From Orobanche coerulescens (taxonomy: Eukaryota; Streptophyta; Magnoliopsida; Lamiales; Orobanchaceae): a stretch of 64,000 bases of DNA. The notes below the pieces were generated by a model. The model searched no databases. It worked only from the letters and a program-made list of their open reading frames with translations, and was not told the DNA's origin. Positions 46,101 to 56,052 of the stretch are shown here, one piece after another. Made by a program: the position numbers and the translations under genes. Position 1 is the first letter of the stretch; each line of letters starts with the position of its first letter. Where the stretch lies: contig CM065806.1 in NCBI GenBank assembly GCA_033398695.1, positions 45,161,001 through 45,225,000 of the forward strand, given 5' to 3'.

Positions 46101-46578
46101 TCTTAAGCCTTTATTTATATGTAAAGAGTCTTCAACTAGATCAGGAAATAACTAGGATAAGGAAGTTAAATAATATCAAATTCTAATACTACTAATACTA
46201 ATATCAACTTCTAATACTAGTTAAATACTTATATCAAATTCAAATACTACTAAAATACTGATATTATATCCTAACTCTTCCCTCGTTGGAATTAACAATT
46301 TTCATTACAAGCCGAAGACTTTTGCATAATCATGTGTATATTCTGCTGTGGTCTTTTGCAGGAAACATTCAAAAACATCATGTCAAGTAAGTAATGGCCT
46401 TTTCTAGTTTTGAATCAACTCACTGTTGAATTCTGCAAGTTACTTTGTATGTTCCTACGAAATAGCTAAATATTTCACTTTCAACCTTTCAGATTTGAAC
46501 TTGTCGTATCCAAAGATGATAGACAGAGCAGTCCCTGCCAACATGGTTTGTGGTTTGCAAGACGTTGAGTCCAAATAG
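34164..46578 (+). CDS. ETHE1: ETHE1-like persulfide dioxygenase (mitochondrial sulfur dioxygenase), nine exons
   Basis: Exons: 34164-34403, 35295-35423, 35655-35762, 36203-36337, 39125-39166, 39283-39342, 39424-39477, 46362-46386, 46493-46578. Together they give 292 codons, close to the plant ETHE1 length, with all phases consistent. Known role: oxidation of glutathione persulfide in mitochondria during cysteine breakdown. The metallo-beta-lactamase motif THVHADH gives His110, His112, Asp114 and His115; GHT gives His166; TGD gives Asp191; PAHDY gives His232. By comparison with known ETHE1 proteins His110, His166 and Asp191 should bind the iron. The first 50 residues are rich in Ser, Lys and Arg, fitting a mitochondrial transit peptide; an in-frame TAG at 34131 supports the chosen start. 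Intron 2 needs a GC donor; all other donors are GT. Introns 4 and 7 are swollen by transposons. The reading frame has no lesion, so the gene is probably active. Confidence 0.92.
36031..36083 (+). repeat. (GGGA)n tract in ETHE1 intron 3
   Basis: About 50 bases are made almost only of GGGA units, with runs of up to six G. On the transcribed RNA strand this could fold into G-quadruplexes. It lies 120 bp before the exon 4 acceptor. Confidence 0.85.
36741..38745 (-). mobile_element. Solo LTR (Tekay-like, minus strand) in ETHE1 intron 4
   Basis: The boundaries are TGTAACACCCCGAG (36741) and GCGGATATTACA (38745), the reverse complement of a TGTAATATCC...TGTTACA LTR. AATGC flanks it on both sides (36736-36740 and 38746-38750), a perfect 5-bp target duplication, with no internal region. 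It carries single copies of the GGACCCTCCCGGGGTGAG motif (37515-37535) and two related blocks (37305-37465). A GTGCCGCGGCAC palindrome array (38170-38505) lies upstream, in LTR sense, of a TATAATT-like box near 38155. Confidence 0.92.
38170..38505 (-). promoter_or_regulatory. GTGCCGCGGCAC palindrome array in the solo LTR
   Basis: About ten GTGCCGCGGC-type motifs occur. Perfect ones include GTGCCGCGGCAC at 38251-38262 and 38409-38420, and a 20-bp palindrome at 38455-38474 (GTGTGTGCCG plus its complement). The same place in the LTR is occupied by TAGCG-type palindromes in other families. Confidence 0.8.
39690..39945. repeat. Direct repeat, left copy, in ETHE1 intron 7
   Basis: This stretch (around TTCTTAAGCCTTTATTTATA and ACTAGGATAAGGAACT) has a diverged direct copy at 46040-46270. 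The two copies may be the LTRs or ends of an old element that brought in the DNA between them. No TG...CA ends or target duplication could be fixed. Confidence 0.55.
39946..41440 (-). pseudogene. PDS5-like cohesin-cofactor gene relic in ETHE1 intron 7
   Basis: Minus-strand frames resemble the N-terminal part of plant PDS5 proteins in order: [20 protein letters not shown] with [16 protein letters not shown] (about 41120-41000), then [17 protein letters not shown] (about 40900), then [19 protein letters not shown] (about 40790). PDS5 proteins regulate sister-chromatid cohesion through HEAT-like repeats. These blocks are separate exons in typical plant genes but here run together with only frame changes, suggesting a processed or rearranged copy. 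Further left, two frames (40597-40319 and 40215-39985; [20 protein letters not shown]) were not recognised. It has several stops and is not functional. Confidence 0.55.
41509..42331. mobile_element. hAT-like non-autonomous element 1 (CGCCTAGGCG type)
   Basis: It is 823 bp, flanked by a perfect 8-bp duplication CTTATAAT (41501-41508 and 42332-42339). Terminal inverted repeats are CAATGTTCTAAAA on the left and the complement of CAGTGTTCTAAAA on the right. Subterminal zones are packed with CGCCTAGGCGG-like palindromes (41520-41605 and 42165-42315). 8-bp duplications and CA-starting termini are hallmarks of hAT elements. No transposase is seen. Confidence 0.85.
42346..42680 (+). mobile_element. 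Short non-LTR element with RTE-type tail and (GAT)n end
   Basis: It is 335 bp, ending in a LINE-RTE-like tail (TGCCACCGACCCCAACATAG and GGGATTAAGG) and about ten GAT units. A 14-bp target duplication, CTTATAATTCAGTC, lies at 42332-42345 and 42681-42694. The middle part (GCGACAGGAAGGGCATC) is related to 60710-60890. Confidence 0.75.
43087..43391. mobile_element. hAT-like element 2, degenerate (GGCGCGCCTGAGGCG type)
   Basis: The left end CATAGTTGTTAAAGGCG and right end ACAACGAATG form weak inverted repeats. Between them lie GCCTGAGGCGCAAGGCGAGG-like and GGCGCGCCTGAGGCGCACGC motifs near both ends. No 8-bp duplication was found, so the boundaries are uncertain. Confidence 0.45.
43611..44817. mobile_element. 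hAT-like element 3 (GCCTCGAGGCG type)
   Basis: It is 1207 bp. Termini are CAATGTTTTAAAA and the complement of CAATGTTTTAAAA. Flanks GTTTAAGT (43603-43610) and GTTAAAGT (44818-44825) match at seven of eight bases, fitting an old hAT duplication. Subterminal blocks repeat GCGTACGCCTCGAGGCG at both ends. Inside, a plus-strand acidic frame (about 44360-44512, [20 protein letters not shown]) resembles a transposase C-terminus, so this is probably an internally deleted copy. Confidence 0.75.
44826..46039. other. ETHE1 intron 7, unassigned part
   Basis: No coding frame, terminal repeat or recognisable transposon family was seen. There is a run of about 18 T near 45806. Confidence 0.5.
46040..46270. 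repeat. Direct repeat, right copy, in ETHE1 intron 7
   Basis: It is a diverged copy of 39690-39945 in the same orientation, sharing CTTAAGCCTTTATTTATA and AACTAGGATAAGGAA. Confidence 0.55.
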
Positions 46579-47031
46579 TCCCGTAACCTTTGGAGATTGT
46601 GGCCGTAATATTCTTTGAAGGCCAACAGTTTGTATAAGGTACATTTGCAGAATGTTGAATAATATGGCCTTCACCAGTCGTAAAATATGGGGATCTCCAT
46701 TACAAATCCTGTAACAAATTGAATAACATCAAATATAAATTATATCACCTGTCACAGTTTAGTTGTTCTACAATATTTGATTGAATTTTTTGTCAATGGT
46801 GAAAAAATCGAGTGCCTGTTAGGAATAACATGCAATATTTCCCTTGAGAACTTTATTATCTAGTGTGAATAATTTAGTTGATCGCGTTAAGGGGTTTGGG
46901 GGAGCATATTCTTGGCTCAGCCTAACATTAAATCTCTTAATGTATTTTTCCAATTGAATTGTATTCCAAACTCTATGCCTGTAGGCATTTTTGCCACCCA
47001 TCAAATCGCCAAAGTGTATTTGCAAAGGCAG
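46579..47031 (+). other. ETHE1 3' untranslated region and flank
   Basis: The AT-rich DNA after the stop codon should contain the 3' UTR; a single poly(A) signal could not be chosen. It ends at the LTR that starts at 47032. Confidence 0.5.
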
Positions 47032-48641
47032 TGTAACACCCCAAAGAACACAAGGGTCGTTACACGCCGTAGAACCTTCCACGGAGGTCTACCAGGCTAA
47101 CCACATCACATATGTATGCACAATCCCCAAATTAAATATACATCAAGAATAATACTTAGGCCGTGGCCTCGGCCAAAATATTTTGTTTACTGTAGAACAC
47201 AAAAATAAAGTAGAGCGATAACTTGTCCATGCAGGGTACTTCAAAGATAGTTTAAAAAATAAACATAGTTTACTTAACGGACTCCAAAGATTAAATTATA
47301 TTAGGGCTAAGCCTCAAGACTCAAAACCTAATATTAGGACTAAGCCTCAAGACTTAACGGACTCCAAAGATTAAATTATATTAGGACTAAGCCTCAAGAC
47401 TCAAAACCTAATAACATCATGGCTGACCATCCTTCGCATGCGCTTCCCAGGCCTGCTCCTCGAACTGACCATCACCTCAAATGCATTTCCCCCTTTTAAG
47501 GGGTTAACATTCGAATAGCTAGTGCAAGTACACAATTACGCAACATCATATATATGTATATTTCAAATTCCACTTCACATTTTTGTAAACATTTGCAAAG
47601 CAATATTCCTGAATATTATAACTCATCAAACACAACATCATCATGAATAACAATACACAAGGTAACCCACGACCATGTCCCTTAGCATCGACCCCCAGAG
47701 GTTAGGTTGAATCATCTGGAAAACCACGTCCACGATCCAGTGCCCTTATCATAGATAGTGCAAGTACACAATTACGCAACATTATATATATATTTCAAAT
47801 TCCACTTCACATTTTTGTAAACATTTGCAAAGCAATATTCCTGAATGTTATAACTCATCAAATACAACATCATCAAGAATAACAATACACAAGGTAACCC
47901 ACGGCCATGTCCCTTAACATCGAACCCCAGAGGTCAGGTCGAATCATCCCTAAGTGGAAAACCACTCCACAATCCAGTGCCCTTATCATAGATCCCCAAA
48001 GGCCCCGTCGGACCCGTCCCCGAGTAGATGAATCACTCACACACACTTAACTTTTCATAGATCATCAGTCACGTCGAAATAACATATACTTAACATGATG
48101 TAATTCGTGTATTTGCCTTGATTGGTATTACGCAGGAAAATTGTGAACGAAAAAGATTTTGGTCCGAATTATCCCCGAAGATTCGATCCTAACACATAAC
48201 GATATTCAGTCAACCATAACACTACTATTAAATAAGGGATATCCTACAGACTACCATTGGAATCATTAACCGAACGTTACGATGGCACACATGACCCAAT
48301 ACATTTGGGGATGAGAATTGCGGGGATTTCCCCACAAATTTCGGGGGGAAAACAATAAAACTGACTACTCATCACAATTCTACAATTAATCTAGACTAAA
48401 CCGGATTAGGAAGACCAAATCAAATGACAAACCCTAAATTCTCCAAAAATAGGATTATAGGAGATTTACCTGGACGATGTTGTGAACTCAAGGTTGGTGA
48501 TAGATGATGTGGAATTGCCAAATCGCGTGCTTCAAATCGCCCAAACCACTCTGACCGTCGCGCAAGGAGAGAGAGTGAAGGAAAACACAGAAAAAGACTG
48601 TTGTCCGTGTATATGTACTCGGACGCAGAGCGTGTGCTAAG
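47032..48641 (-). mobile_element. Element F, truncated 3' LTR (minus strand)
   Basis: It starts (plus coordinate) TGTAACACCCCAAAG and matches 54006 to about 55570. It stops at CGTGTGCTAAG (48641), within what would be the palindrome region, where a different LTR begins. A block of about 170 bp around AGTGCAAGTACACAATTACG is tandemly duplicated (about 47520 and 47757). The site that carries a Stowaway MITE in the other LTR is empty here (GATTGGTATTACGCAGG near 48120). Confidence 0.75.
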
Positions 48642-49004
48642 TGTCACGTACGGGAGTTCTCAAGCCCGTGCGGCATTCCAGGGCCTTCACGCCCCGAGAC
48701 CAGCCTATCCCACATATGCATTCCAACTAGTTTCGCTTGCCATGTGCTCATCAGGGAGGCGGCAATAGCCCCCGACTAGTTGTGTCCTACCCATAACAAT
48801 CCTGTTCATAGTCAAGTTTTCGACCAGCGAGAAGCTCCCCGGACTAAACTGGTTATGCATGCTTAACTTGGCCAGATCGTAGCATCTGGACGAACAATGC
48901 CTTAAAATGCTAATCTTTCCCCTTTACCCCTATAGTGGCAAGCTAACCAGAAAGCAAGCCTTATTTGATCGGTCAACACGATCACGACATTTCGGGTCGT
49001 GACA
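48642..49004 (-). mobile_element. LTR H (363 bp, minus strand) of a second gypsy type
   Basis: On the minus strand it starts TGTCACGACCCG at 49004, right after a polypurine tract GGATTGGGGAGGA (49005-49017), and ends ACGTGACA at 48642. The start sequence, length and end differ from the 2-kb LTR of element F. No second copy of this LTR is seen in the window. Confidence 0.65.
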
Positions 49005-50279
49005 TCCTCCCCAATCCAAATAACAGCAGACCCTCGTGCTGGGTAGAATGACTCTTTCCGCACACTGTATTGAAGCACACCTACAAAAGGATCGTGGCCA
49101 TTCAAGTTCATTTGCGGTACCATCGCCCCGATGGACTGGTCTCTCATAGTGTGCCCCGCACGTACCTGTAGTGCGCCATGCACCTACCACATCACAGATT
49201 CGAGACCAACCTTCACCATCTGCACATCTCGGCATTAGTACCTTGGTTGGACCGTGTTTCCTTAGCCGCAGAGTGCCTCACGCATGTCGAGTTTTTCACA
49301 ATGGCTCATAATGATACACGCTCTTACATCCCGATATTTTTCCGACCAGCTCAGGTGAAGCTTCCCTCAAATAGTGCACAATACAATTGTGTTCACGTTT
49401 CGACCATCTGGTATCATAAGCCTAGGACCACCTCCCATTTCGTCATGGAATCGATTCATGTTCTCCGCTCAGGATTAGAGAGTGGTCTCAACAACCTCGC
49501 GGCTCGTTGATGCTCGATTTTGACCTGTTGATAGGTCAGACATTTCAATACAAATTTGCTGACATCCTTATTCAAGTTACTCCACCAAAAGTTACTCCTT
49601 ATGTCCTTGTACATTTTACTCGCACCAGGATGAATGGAATAAAGTGCATTATGAGCTTCCTGCAAAATCGTTTACCTCAACTCAACATTAGATGGTATTA
49701 CAAAGCCTACCTCGAAACCATAAAACACCATCTTCTTGGACCACGAATCCGGGGCTTTCCCCCTTACTGCGTCCTCTTCTAACTTAACTAAAAGTGGATC
49801 CTCACACTGCTTTTTTTTTTATGTCATCAATCAATGACGAAGTGATCTCTAAAATGCATAACTGTTCCTGGATCCTCTAAAGCCAGACCTCGATACCCTG
49901 TCTAATCAAATCCTGGCGGATCCTCGACTCAGGTGTAAGTACATCCAATATCTAAAGCGATACCGACTTACAACTCAATCCATCAGCCATAATGTTCGCA
50001 TTACCCGGGTGCTAGAGAATCTCAAGGTCATAATCCATGATCAATTCTAACCATCTGTGTTGCTTCATCAGCTCCTTTTGGTTGAAAATATACTTCAGGC
50101 TCTTATGGTCACTATAAATCTTACACGCCGAGCGTAAAGACAGTGCCTCCAAATTTTCAAAGCGAAAAAAACTGCAGCTAACTCTAAATCACGAGTAGGA
50201 TAATTCGCCTTATACGATTTCAACTGTCAAGACGAATAAGCTATCACCTTGTCCCTCTGCATTAGAACAGAACCAAGCT
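49005..50279 (-). pseudogene. gypsy pol relic: RNase H and integrase part (minus strand)
   Basis: Reading leftward: RNase H (about 50240-49960, decayed; [18 protein letters not shown] and a HPGNANIMADGLS-like end) and the integrase zinc-binding region (49665-49456; ALYSIHPGASKMYKDIRSNF then FVLKCLTYQQVK). The integrase core, which should fill about 800 bp more, is missing; about 440 bp of unrecognised DNA lead to the polypurine tract. It has many stops. Confidence 0.75.
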
Positions 50280-50874
50280 CATGGTTGTCACGTCGACTAG
50301 TCGAAAAGTCGACATGGATGAAAAAGTCGATGCCCGACTTCTGTATTAGTCGTTCATGGGTTATACCCGGAGTCGACCCGACCCGGACCCGCAATCCGCC
50401 CAATTACCCGACCTGAAATTAAAAAAAAAATAGGGTTTTTAATTAACCTACCACCTACCCGACTTTTCTCCTCTTCTCACCCGACAGTCGGCGCGACTTT
50501 TCTCCTCACCCGACAGTCGGCACGACTTTTCTCCAGACCGCGACTCATCTCACCCCGACAGTCGGCGCGACAGACCGCGACTCATTTCCTCCGGCTACTT
50601 CAACGGCGGCTTCATCTCCTCCGGCGACTTCAATGGCGGCTTCATCTCCTTCGGTAAGTCTTCTCTCTCCTCTCCTGTCTTCTCTCATCTTTTCTTCTTC
50701 TCTTTTTCTTTACTGGGTGTATATTACATACATTTTTATTTTTATTTTTCAATTTTTTCTGTTTTATTTCTTAAAATTAATTTTTGTTTTATTTTTAAAA
50801 AATAATTTTCGGTTTTATTTTTATAATTAATTTTCGGTTTTATTTTTAAAATTAATTTTTGCATTTTGCTCAGT

Positions 50875-50906
<32 letters not shown>

Positions 50907-51538
50907 TGCATTCTGCACCGCATTGAGCATTCTTCACTTGAGCAATTTCTGCACTGCATTAGCATTCTGCACTTGAACAACAAACTTTCTGGCCCCCGGC
51001 AGACTGCATATTCAGTATTCACTGATTATAGCTTGTTTTTGTGCAGAAAAATAAGCAATGGAGAATGAAAATATTGAAACCGAAAATTCTCGGAGAGAGT
51101 TAGCTAAAGATCCTAAAAGAAAAGCTAGTCGATCAAACGATCCGGATGGAAGTATGCATATTATCCTAATCCCGAAGGCAATAAAGATGTTAACTGTATT
51201 CTTTGCGGGAATCAAAATCATGGAGGAATTAATCGGTTTAAACAACACTTGATTGGGGGATATCCGGATATTTCTAAATGTCCCAAAAGTCCAAAACTAC
51301 CAAAGAAATTGCCAAAGAAATGAGTGAGTATGTGCAAAATAAGAAGAAGAGTAGAAAAAATGTGCAGATTGAAGAAGAGAACATCGATGATGATGTTGAA
51401 GAGATACCTTCCACATCAACTTCTAATACAATGCAGAGCTCAAAATCTTGTGCCGGCACAAAAGGCAAGGCTGCCCAGCCTTTTAATTTCAAACCTAAAT
51501 CTGCTGCTTCAATGAAGTACATGAGAAGCCCGGAATAA
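50280..51538 (+). mobile_element. hAT-like element 4 with transposase N-terminal part, right end missing (GTCGACTAGTCG type)
   Basis: The left end CATGGTTGTCACGTCGACTAG interrupts gypsy pol. Subterminal zones repeat AGTCGAC and CCGACAGTCGGCGCGAC. From ATG 51058 a frame-shifted transposase start is readable: an N-terminal charged part, then a BED-type zinc finger (CILCGNQNHGG and INRFKQHLIGGYPDISKCPK, about 51195-51290), then a basic linker. The catalytic domain and right terminal repeat are absent; gypsy sequence resumes near 51539. Confidence 0.65.
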
Positions 51539-52004
51539 GTTGTTGAACAGAGGCACACTAAGGTTTACAACCCATAAAATTATGTTTGATGTCATCCTCA
51601 GCCACTATCGAAATAGTACGGGTTCAGTAGTTCATAATAGCACCAAGACGATCAAACCAATCTTCCCGAGGATTAAATCCTCACTCTTCAAATCCACAAC
51701 ACTGAGATTCGAAGGCCAATCCATACTCTAAATTCTCATTTGACAGTCTTTGACCTCCTGATTCTCAACCATACGGTCCCCACTAGACATACCTACTACA
51801 AATGGTTCGTACTCGAATAAACAGTCAATACCAAGACGACGAATACAATCCAATACAATAAGAGAATGAGTGGCACCCGAATCGAACAATACCAAACTGG
51901 ATGAGAAATGATCTGAGTGGTACCTACTGCCACTGGAGCATCTGTCTCATCCGTGCGCCTCATCTGATAGGGACGAGGATGTGCTGATCCCGAGCTCGAC
52001 ACTT
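51539..52004 (-). pseudogene. gypsy protease relic (minus strand)
   Basis: A minus-strand frame near 51910-51790 reads LVLFDSGATHSLIVLDCIRR, the aspartic protease motif of Ty3/gypsy. It sits between two hAT insertions and is continuous in order with the gag part to the right. Confidence 0.7.
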
Positions 52005-52555
52005 CATAGTTGTCAATAACGCTCGTAGCGAGCGCTATCGCGAATAGCGACGCGATGCGGCGGGTCATCGCTATTAGGCGCAATGGGCTACAGATTTTCC
52101 AGTAGCGCGCGCTATCTGCGCTATTGTCGCGATAGCGCGACTTAACGTAGTGCCTTATAGCGGTGCTATTCCATGTATCTGTCTAGAATTCTTTTTCCTT
52201 TTTTATTTTATTTTATAACGTTTTTGGCCAAAACCTGTTCTATTTTCTTAAACGTTTTTTGGTCATAGAAATCCTAGTACCATTGTCCTTCTCCTGTATT
52301 CTTTGCCCCCTTTTCACCTTCGCTGCGGAGACTTCGAATCTAATATTATTATTGATGTTTTGTCTTTTGAAGTTATATTATTGTTACTTTTTAGGTTATG
52401 CATGAACTTGTAAATTGGATTTAGTATATGTAATATATTATGCACTTTTATACTTGTGGCGTTTTTTTCAAATAGCCCACGCTATTCGCATCGCTGTGCG
52501 CTATAGCCATAGGGACCTCGTCGCTGTTTGGCGCTATGCGCGATTGACAACTATG
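52005..52555. mobile_element. hAT-like non-autonomous element 5 (GCGCTATAGCG type)
   Basis: It is 551 bp. Termini are CATAGTTGTCAAT and its complement (13 bp perfect). Flanks CGACACTT (51997-52004) and CGACACTC (52556-52563) match at seven of eight bases. Subterminal zones are full of GCGCTATCGCGAATAGCG-like motifs (52030-52160 and 52470-52545). No coding capacity. It is inserted in gypsy gag/protease DNA. Confidence 0.85.
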
Positions 52556-53989
52556 CGACACTCCCTGACGGTCTCGTTGGCCCCGACCCCGACCTCGACC
52601 AAAATTCTAAGAGTTTGAGAAATTTTGGCTTTCTTATTGACACTAGGCTCTCTCTGTATCGTAGTTACCATCGGAGTTCTGACTATTCTAGCAACAGTCT
52701 TACAATGAATTGCACGATGTCCACTCTGTCCCACGAATAACAAGTAACCAGTGGAAACGGATAATCTCTCGCAATATGCTCACTCTGATTGCAGTTAAAA
52801 CAAACCTAGCCACCCGCAACAGAAGATTGAATTGGACGGTTACCATGGGAGTTACCGGCATGATAAAACAGTCATCCACCTGAAGCATGGGCATACTGCG
52901 ACTTAGGAAATCCACCTTCCCTTACTGCACAAAAAGTTGTTAGTGGTTTTCTGTTTTTTAGATTCGGAACCGACCTTTGATGCTGAGATAGCCATCTCAA
53001 CTGCTGCACGATCCTGATACTCCTTCAGCGTAGTACACATGAGAGGTGCCATACTCTGTTGGATAAGAGGCGTCATACGCATGTTGAAATAAGGGATCTT
53101 ATCCGCCTCACTTCAAACTTGGTCTCTAACATAGCTTAATTGTTTGAGTGTAGGTGACTATTGCCTGGGATATCGACACATCCTGAGGTGTAGCCGTGAA
53201 GAACTCAACGATCCTGCGCTTTCGAACCGGTGGCGGTTAGTATTCCACCTCTATGGTGGTCTTGAAAGTGGCTATACATACGGTCCCTGGCTGCCATTGC
53301 CTCCCACCAACCTGCGACTTTCTTATTGAGGAGGTATTAGGCAATATGCACCTCCTTTCATCCGGACAAGCCACAACATCAAAAGTTCTTCCTAATAGAA
53401 AGAGTCGGTTTTCCCAACCCATTGAATCAGTAGAACCGGCAAAACGACGGGGGATGCATCCCCATCACCTCCTGGAGCTATTTGCTAGCTCCGTTAACCA
53501 CGACCGGGGGCGGATTTTGATGTCAGCTGAGCCACCATATACTGAAGAATAGTGGTAACTCCAATGTCGGCGTTATTACACGTCGGTCTGGCTGACTGAA
53601 AACTTCCCGTCGGAACTCAAAGGTAAAGTATCAGACACCGTGTGCGACGCCGAATTAGTGCCTGATTGTGAAGGCGTAATTCCTTCATTCGCAGCACCAC
53701 AACTACGGCCTCAGCCGCGTCCTCGAGCTACTACGACCTCTCAACATAGGGAAGAAATAAGAAAACGAAATGGAATAAGATCAACACAGTTTACAATTTA
53801 CATCGTCGAGCACTTCAACTCACGATTTTATTTTACATGAGTAGTAAAGGAACATAAAAGTTTGAGAAGACTTACAGTCACGTGGTCGCACAGATTAGAT
53901 AGCATCACGATGATGTTAGGCTTAACAACTGACTCTTACGACTCGACAGATAGACCCAACCTGATCAACAGCCTAGGTAATCAATCTAA
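52556..53989 (-). pseudogene. Element F gag relic (minus strand)
   Basis: The gag starts near 53750 (MLRGRSSSR-like, Arg/Gly/Ser-rich) and ends in two decayed zinc knuckles: CFNCNQSEHIARDY (about 52800) and a CLFVGQSGHRAIHC-like one (about 52735-52695). Frame changes and stops occur throughout. The layout matches the gag of element B. Confidence 0.7.
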
Positions 53990-54001
53990 GTTTTGATACC
54001 A
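53990..54001 (-). other. Primer-binding site of element F
   Basis: On the minus strand TGGTATCAAAAC lies a few bases inside the LTR end at 54006. It resembles the initiator tRNA-Met binding site with changes at the end. Confidence 0.65.
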
Positions 54002-54005
54002 TGAA

Positions 54006-56052
54006 TGTAACACCCCAAATAACACAAGGGTCGTTACACGCTGTAGAATCTCCCACGAAAGTCTACCAGGTTAACCACATCACATGTATACACAATCTCA
54101 AAATAAAATATACGTCAAGAATAATACTCATGTCGTGGCGTCGGCCAAAATAATTTTGTTTACTGTAAAACACAAAATAAAGTAGAGCAATAACTTGCCC
54201 ACGTACGGGACTTCAACGACAGTTTAAAAAACAAACATAGTTTACCTAACCAACTCCATCAAATAATAAATTATGTTAAGACTAAGCCCCAAGATTCAAG
54301 CCTAATTACATCATGGCTGACCATCCTACGTATGCGCTTCCTGGGCGTGCTCCTCGAACTGACCATCACCTAAATTGCATTTCCCCCTTTTAAGGGGTTA
54401 GCATTCGAATAGTAGTGCAATTACATAATTACACAACATTATACACATGTACATTTCAAATTCTACTTTTCACATTTTTGTAAACAATTGCAAAGCAATA
54501 TTTCGGAATATTATAACACGTCAAACGCACATCATCAACAATAACAACACATAAGGTAACCTATGTTCATGCCGCTCATCGACCCCCAGAGGTCCCGTCG
54601 AACCGTCCCCGGGTGGGAAACCAACTCCACGATCCAGCGCCCTTAGCGTAGATCCCCAGAGGCCCGTTGGACCTATATAGATGAACCACTCACACACACA
54701 TAACAATTTCATAGATCATCAATCACATCAAAATAACATAATACCTAACATAATATAATCCATGTACTTGCCTTGATTGGTACTCCCTCCGTCCCTCAAG
54801 TATAGGCACTTTTTACCATTTTCGTCCGTCCCCAAAGAGTAGGCACACTTTATTTTCATAAAATCACTTTACCCTTCTTTCTATAAAATCATACTCTCTC
54901 CACTCAACACACAACTTCTTTCTATAAAGTCATACTCTCTCCCTCCACTCAACACACCTTTTATTAAAACCCGTGCCACTCACACAAGTGCCTATACTTA
55001 AGGGACGGAGGGAGTATTACGCAGGAGAATGGTGAACGGAAAGGACTTCAGTCTGAAATCTCCCCGATGACTTGTTTCAACCAAGCCACGAAGAATCTTT
55101 TGGAAACACATACGATAGTCAATCAACCATAATACTACTGAAAAATAAGGGATTTCCTACAGACCGCCCATTGGAACCATTAACCGGATGTTACGAGGGC
55201 ATACATGACCCAATACGTTTGGGGATGAGAATTGCGAGGATTTCATCATAAATTCCGGGAGAAAAACAATATAACATGACTACTCAAACACAGTTCTACC
55301 ATTAATGTAGACTAAATCGGACTAGGGAGGTGAAATCAAATGAAAACCCCTAAATTCCCCAAAACTAGGATTCTAGGAGATTTATCTGTATTAGGTTGAT
55401 GAAGGAAGATTAAATGGTGTTTAATCTTCACAAGGAACACAAGTTTGGTGTGGATTCACCAAATCCCGTGCTTCAAATCGCTCTAACTGTCACGCAAGGA
55501 GAGAAAGTGAAGAAAAACGCAGAGAAGACTGCTGTCCGCGCATAGGTACTCGGACGCAGTTAGCGTGCACTAAGGCTTATTAGCGCGCGCTCTCGGGCCT
55601 CAGAACCTGGGGTTCTGTCTCGGTCCCGTTAGCCTGTGCTAACCATCTCGATAACATGCACTAATGCTGCATATTAGTCTGCGCTATCACACTGCATAGC
55701 GTGCGCTTTGCCTACTGCATCAACAGGGCAGCCGTGTAGCCCGGTTAGCCCGAACGGCCCCCGGACAATGCAAAACTTAAAGATTTACAACAAAACATGG
55801 AAAGTGTTTATGAAGAACCTCAACATTCAAACTCAAGCGCTAAATAAAACACGAAAAATATCAAGTCTAGACACAAGAAAACGGGTCCGTCACATTCACC
55901 ATTATGAGGAAAATGGCGAAATTCACGGAATAATCCGAAATAACCACAAAACTCGCCCGAATAACACAAATGAAAGAGAGAGCATATCATAAAAATCATA
56001 ACGCGTCGCTGAAATTGGAAAAGTATGGAAAATGAAAAATGCGGATATTACA
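54006..56052 (-). mobile_element. Element F, 5' LTR (2047 bp, minus strand)
   Basis: The boundaries are TGTAACACCCC (54006) and GCGGATATTACA (56052). It contains a Stowaway MITE (54783-55014) and a decayed palindrome array (55559-55712, for example TTAGCGCGCGCT and ATAGCGTGCGCT). A 5-bp target duplication with the left end at 47032 was not found. Confidence 0.8.
54783..55014. mobile_element. Stowaway-like MITE in the element F 5' LTR
   Basis: It is 232 bp, flanked by TA on both sides. Terminal inverted repeats CTCCCTCCGTCCCTCAAG and CTCCCTCCGTCCCTTAAG extend into a shared TATAGGC, about 25 bp with one mismatch. CTCCCTCCGTCC termini and a TA duplication define the Stowaway (Tc1/mariner) group. 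Confidence 0.93.
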
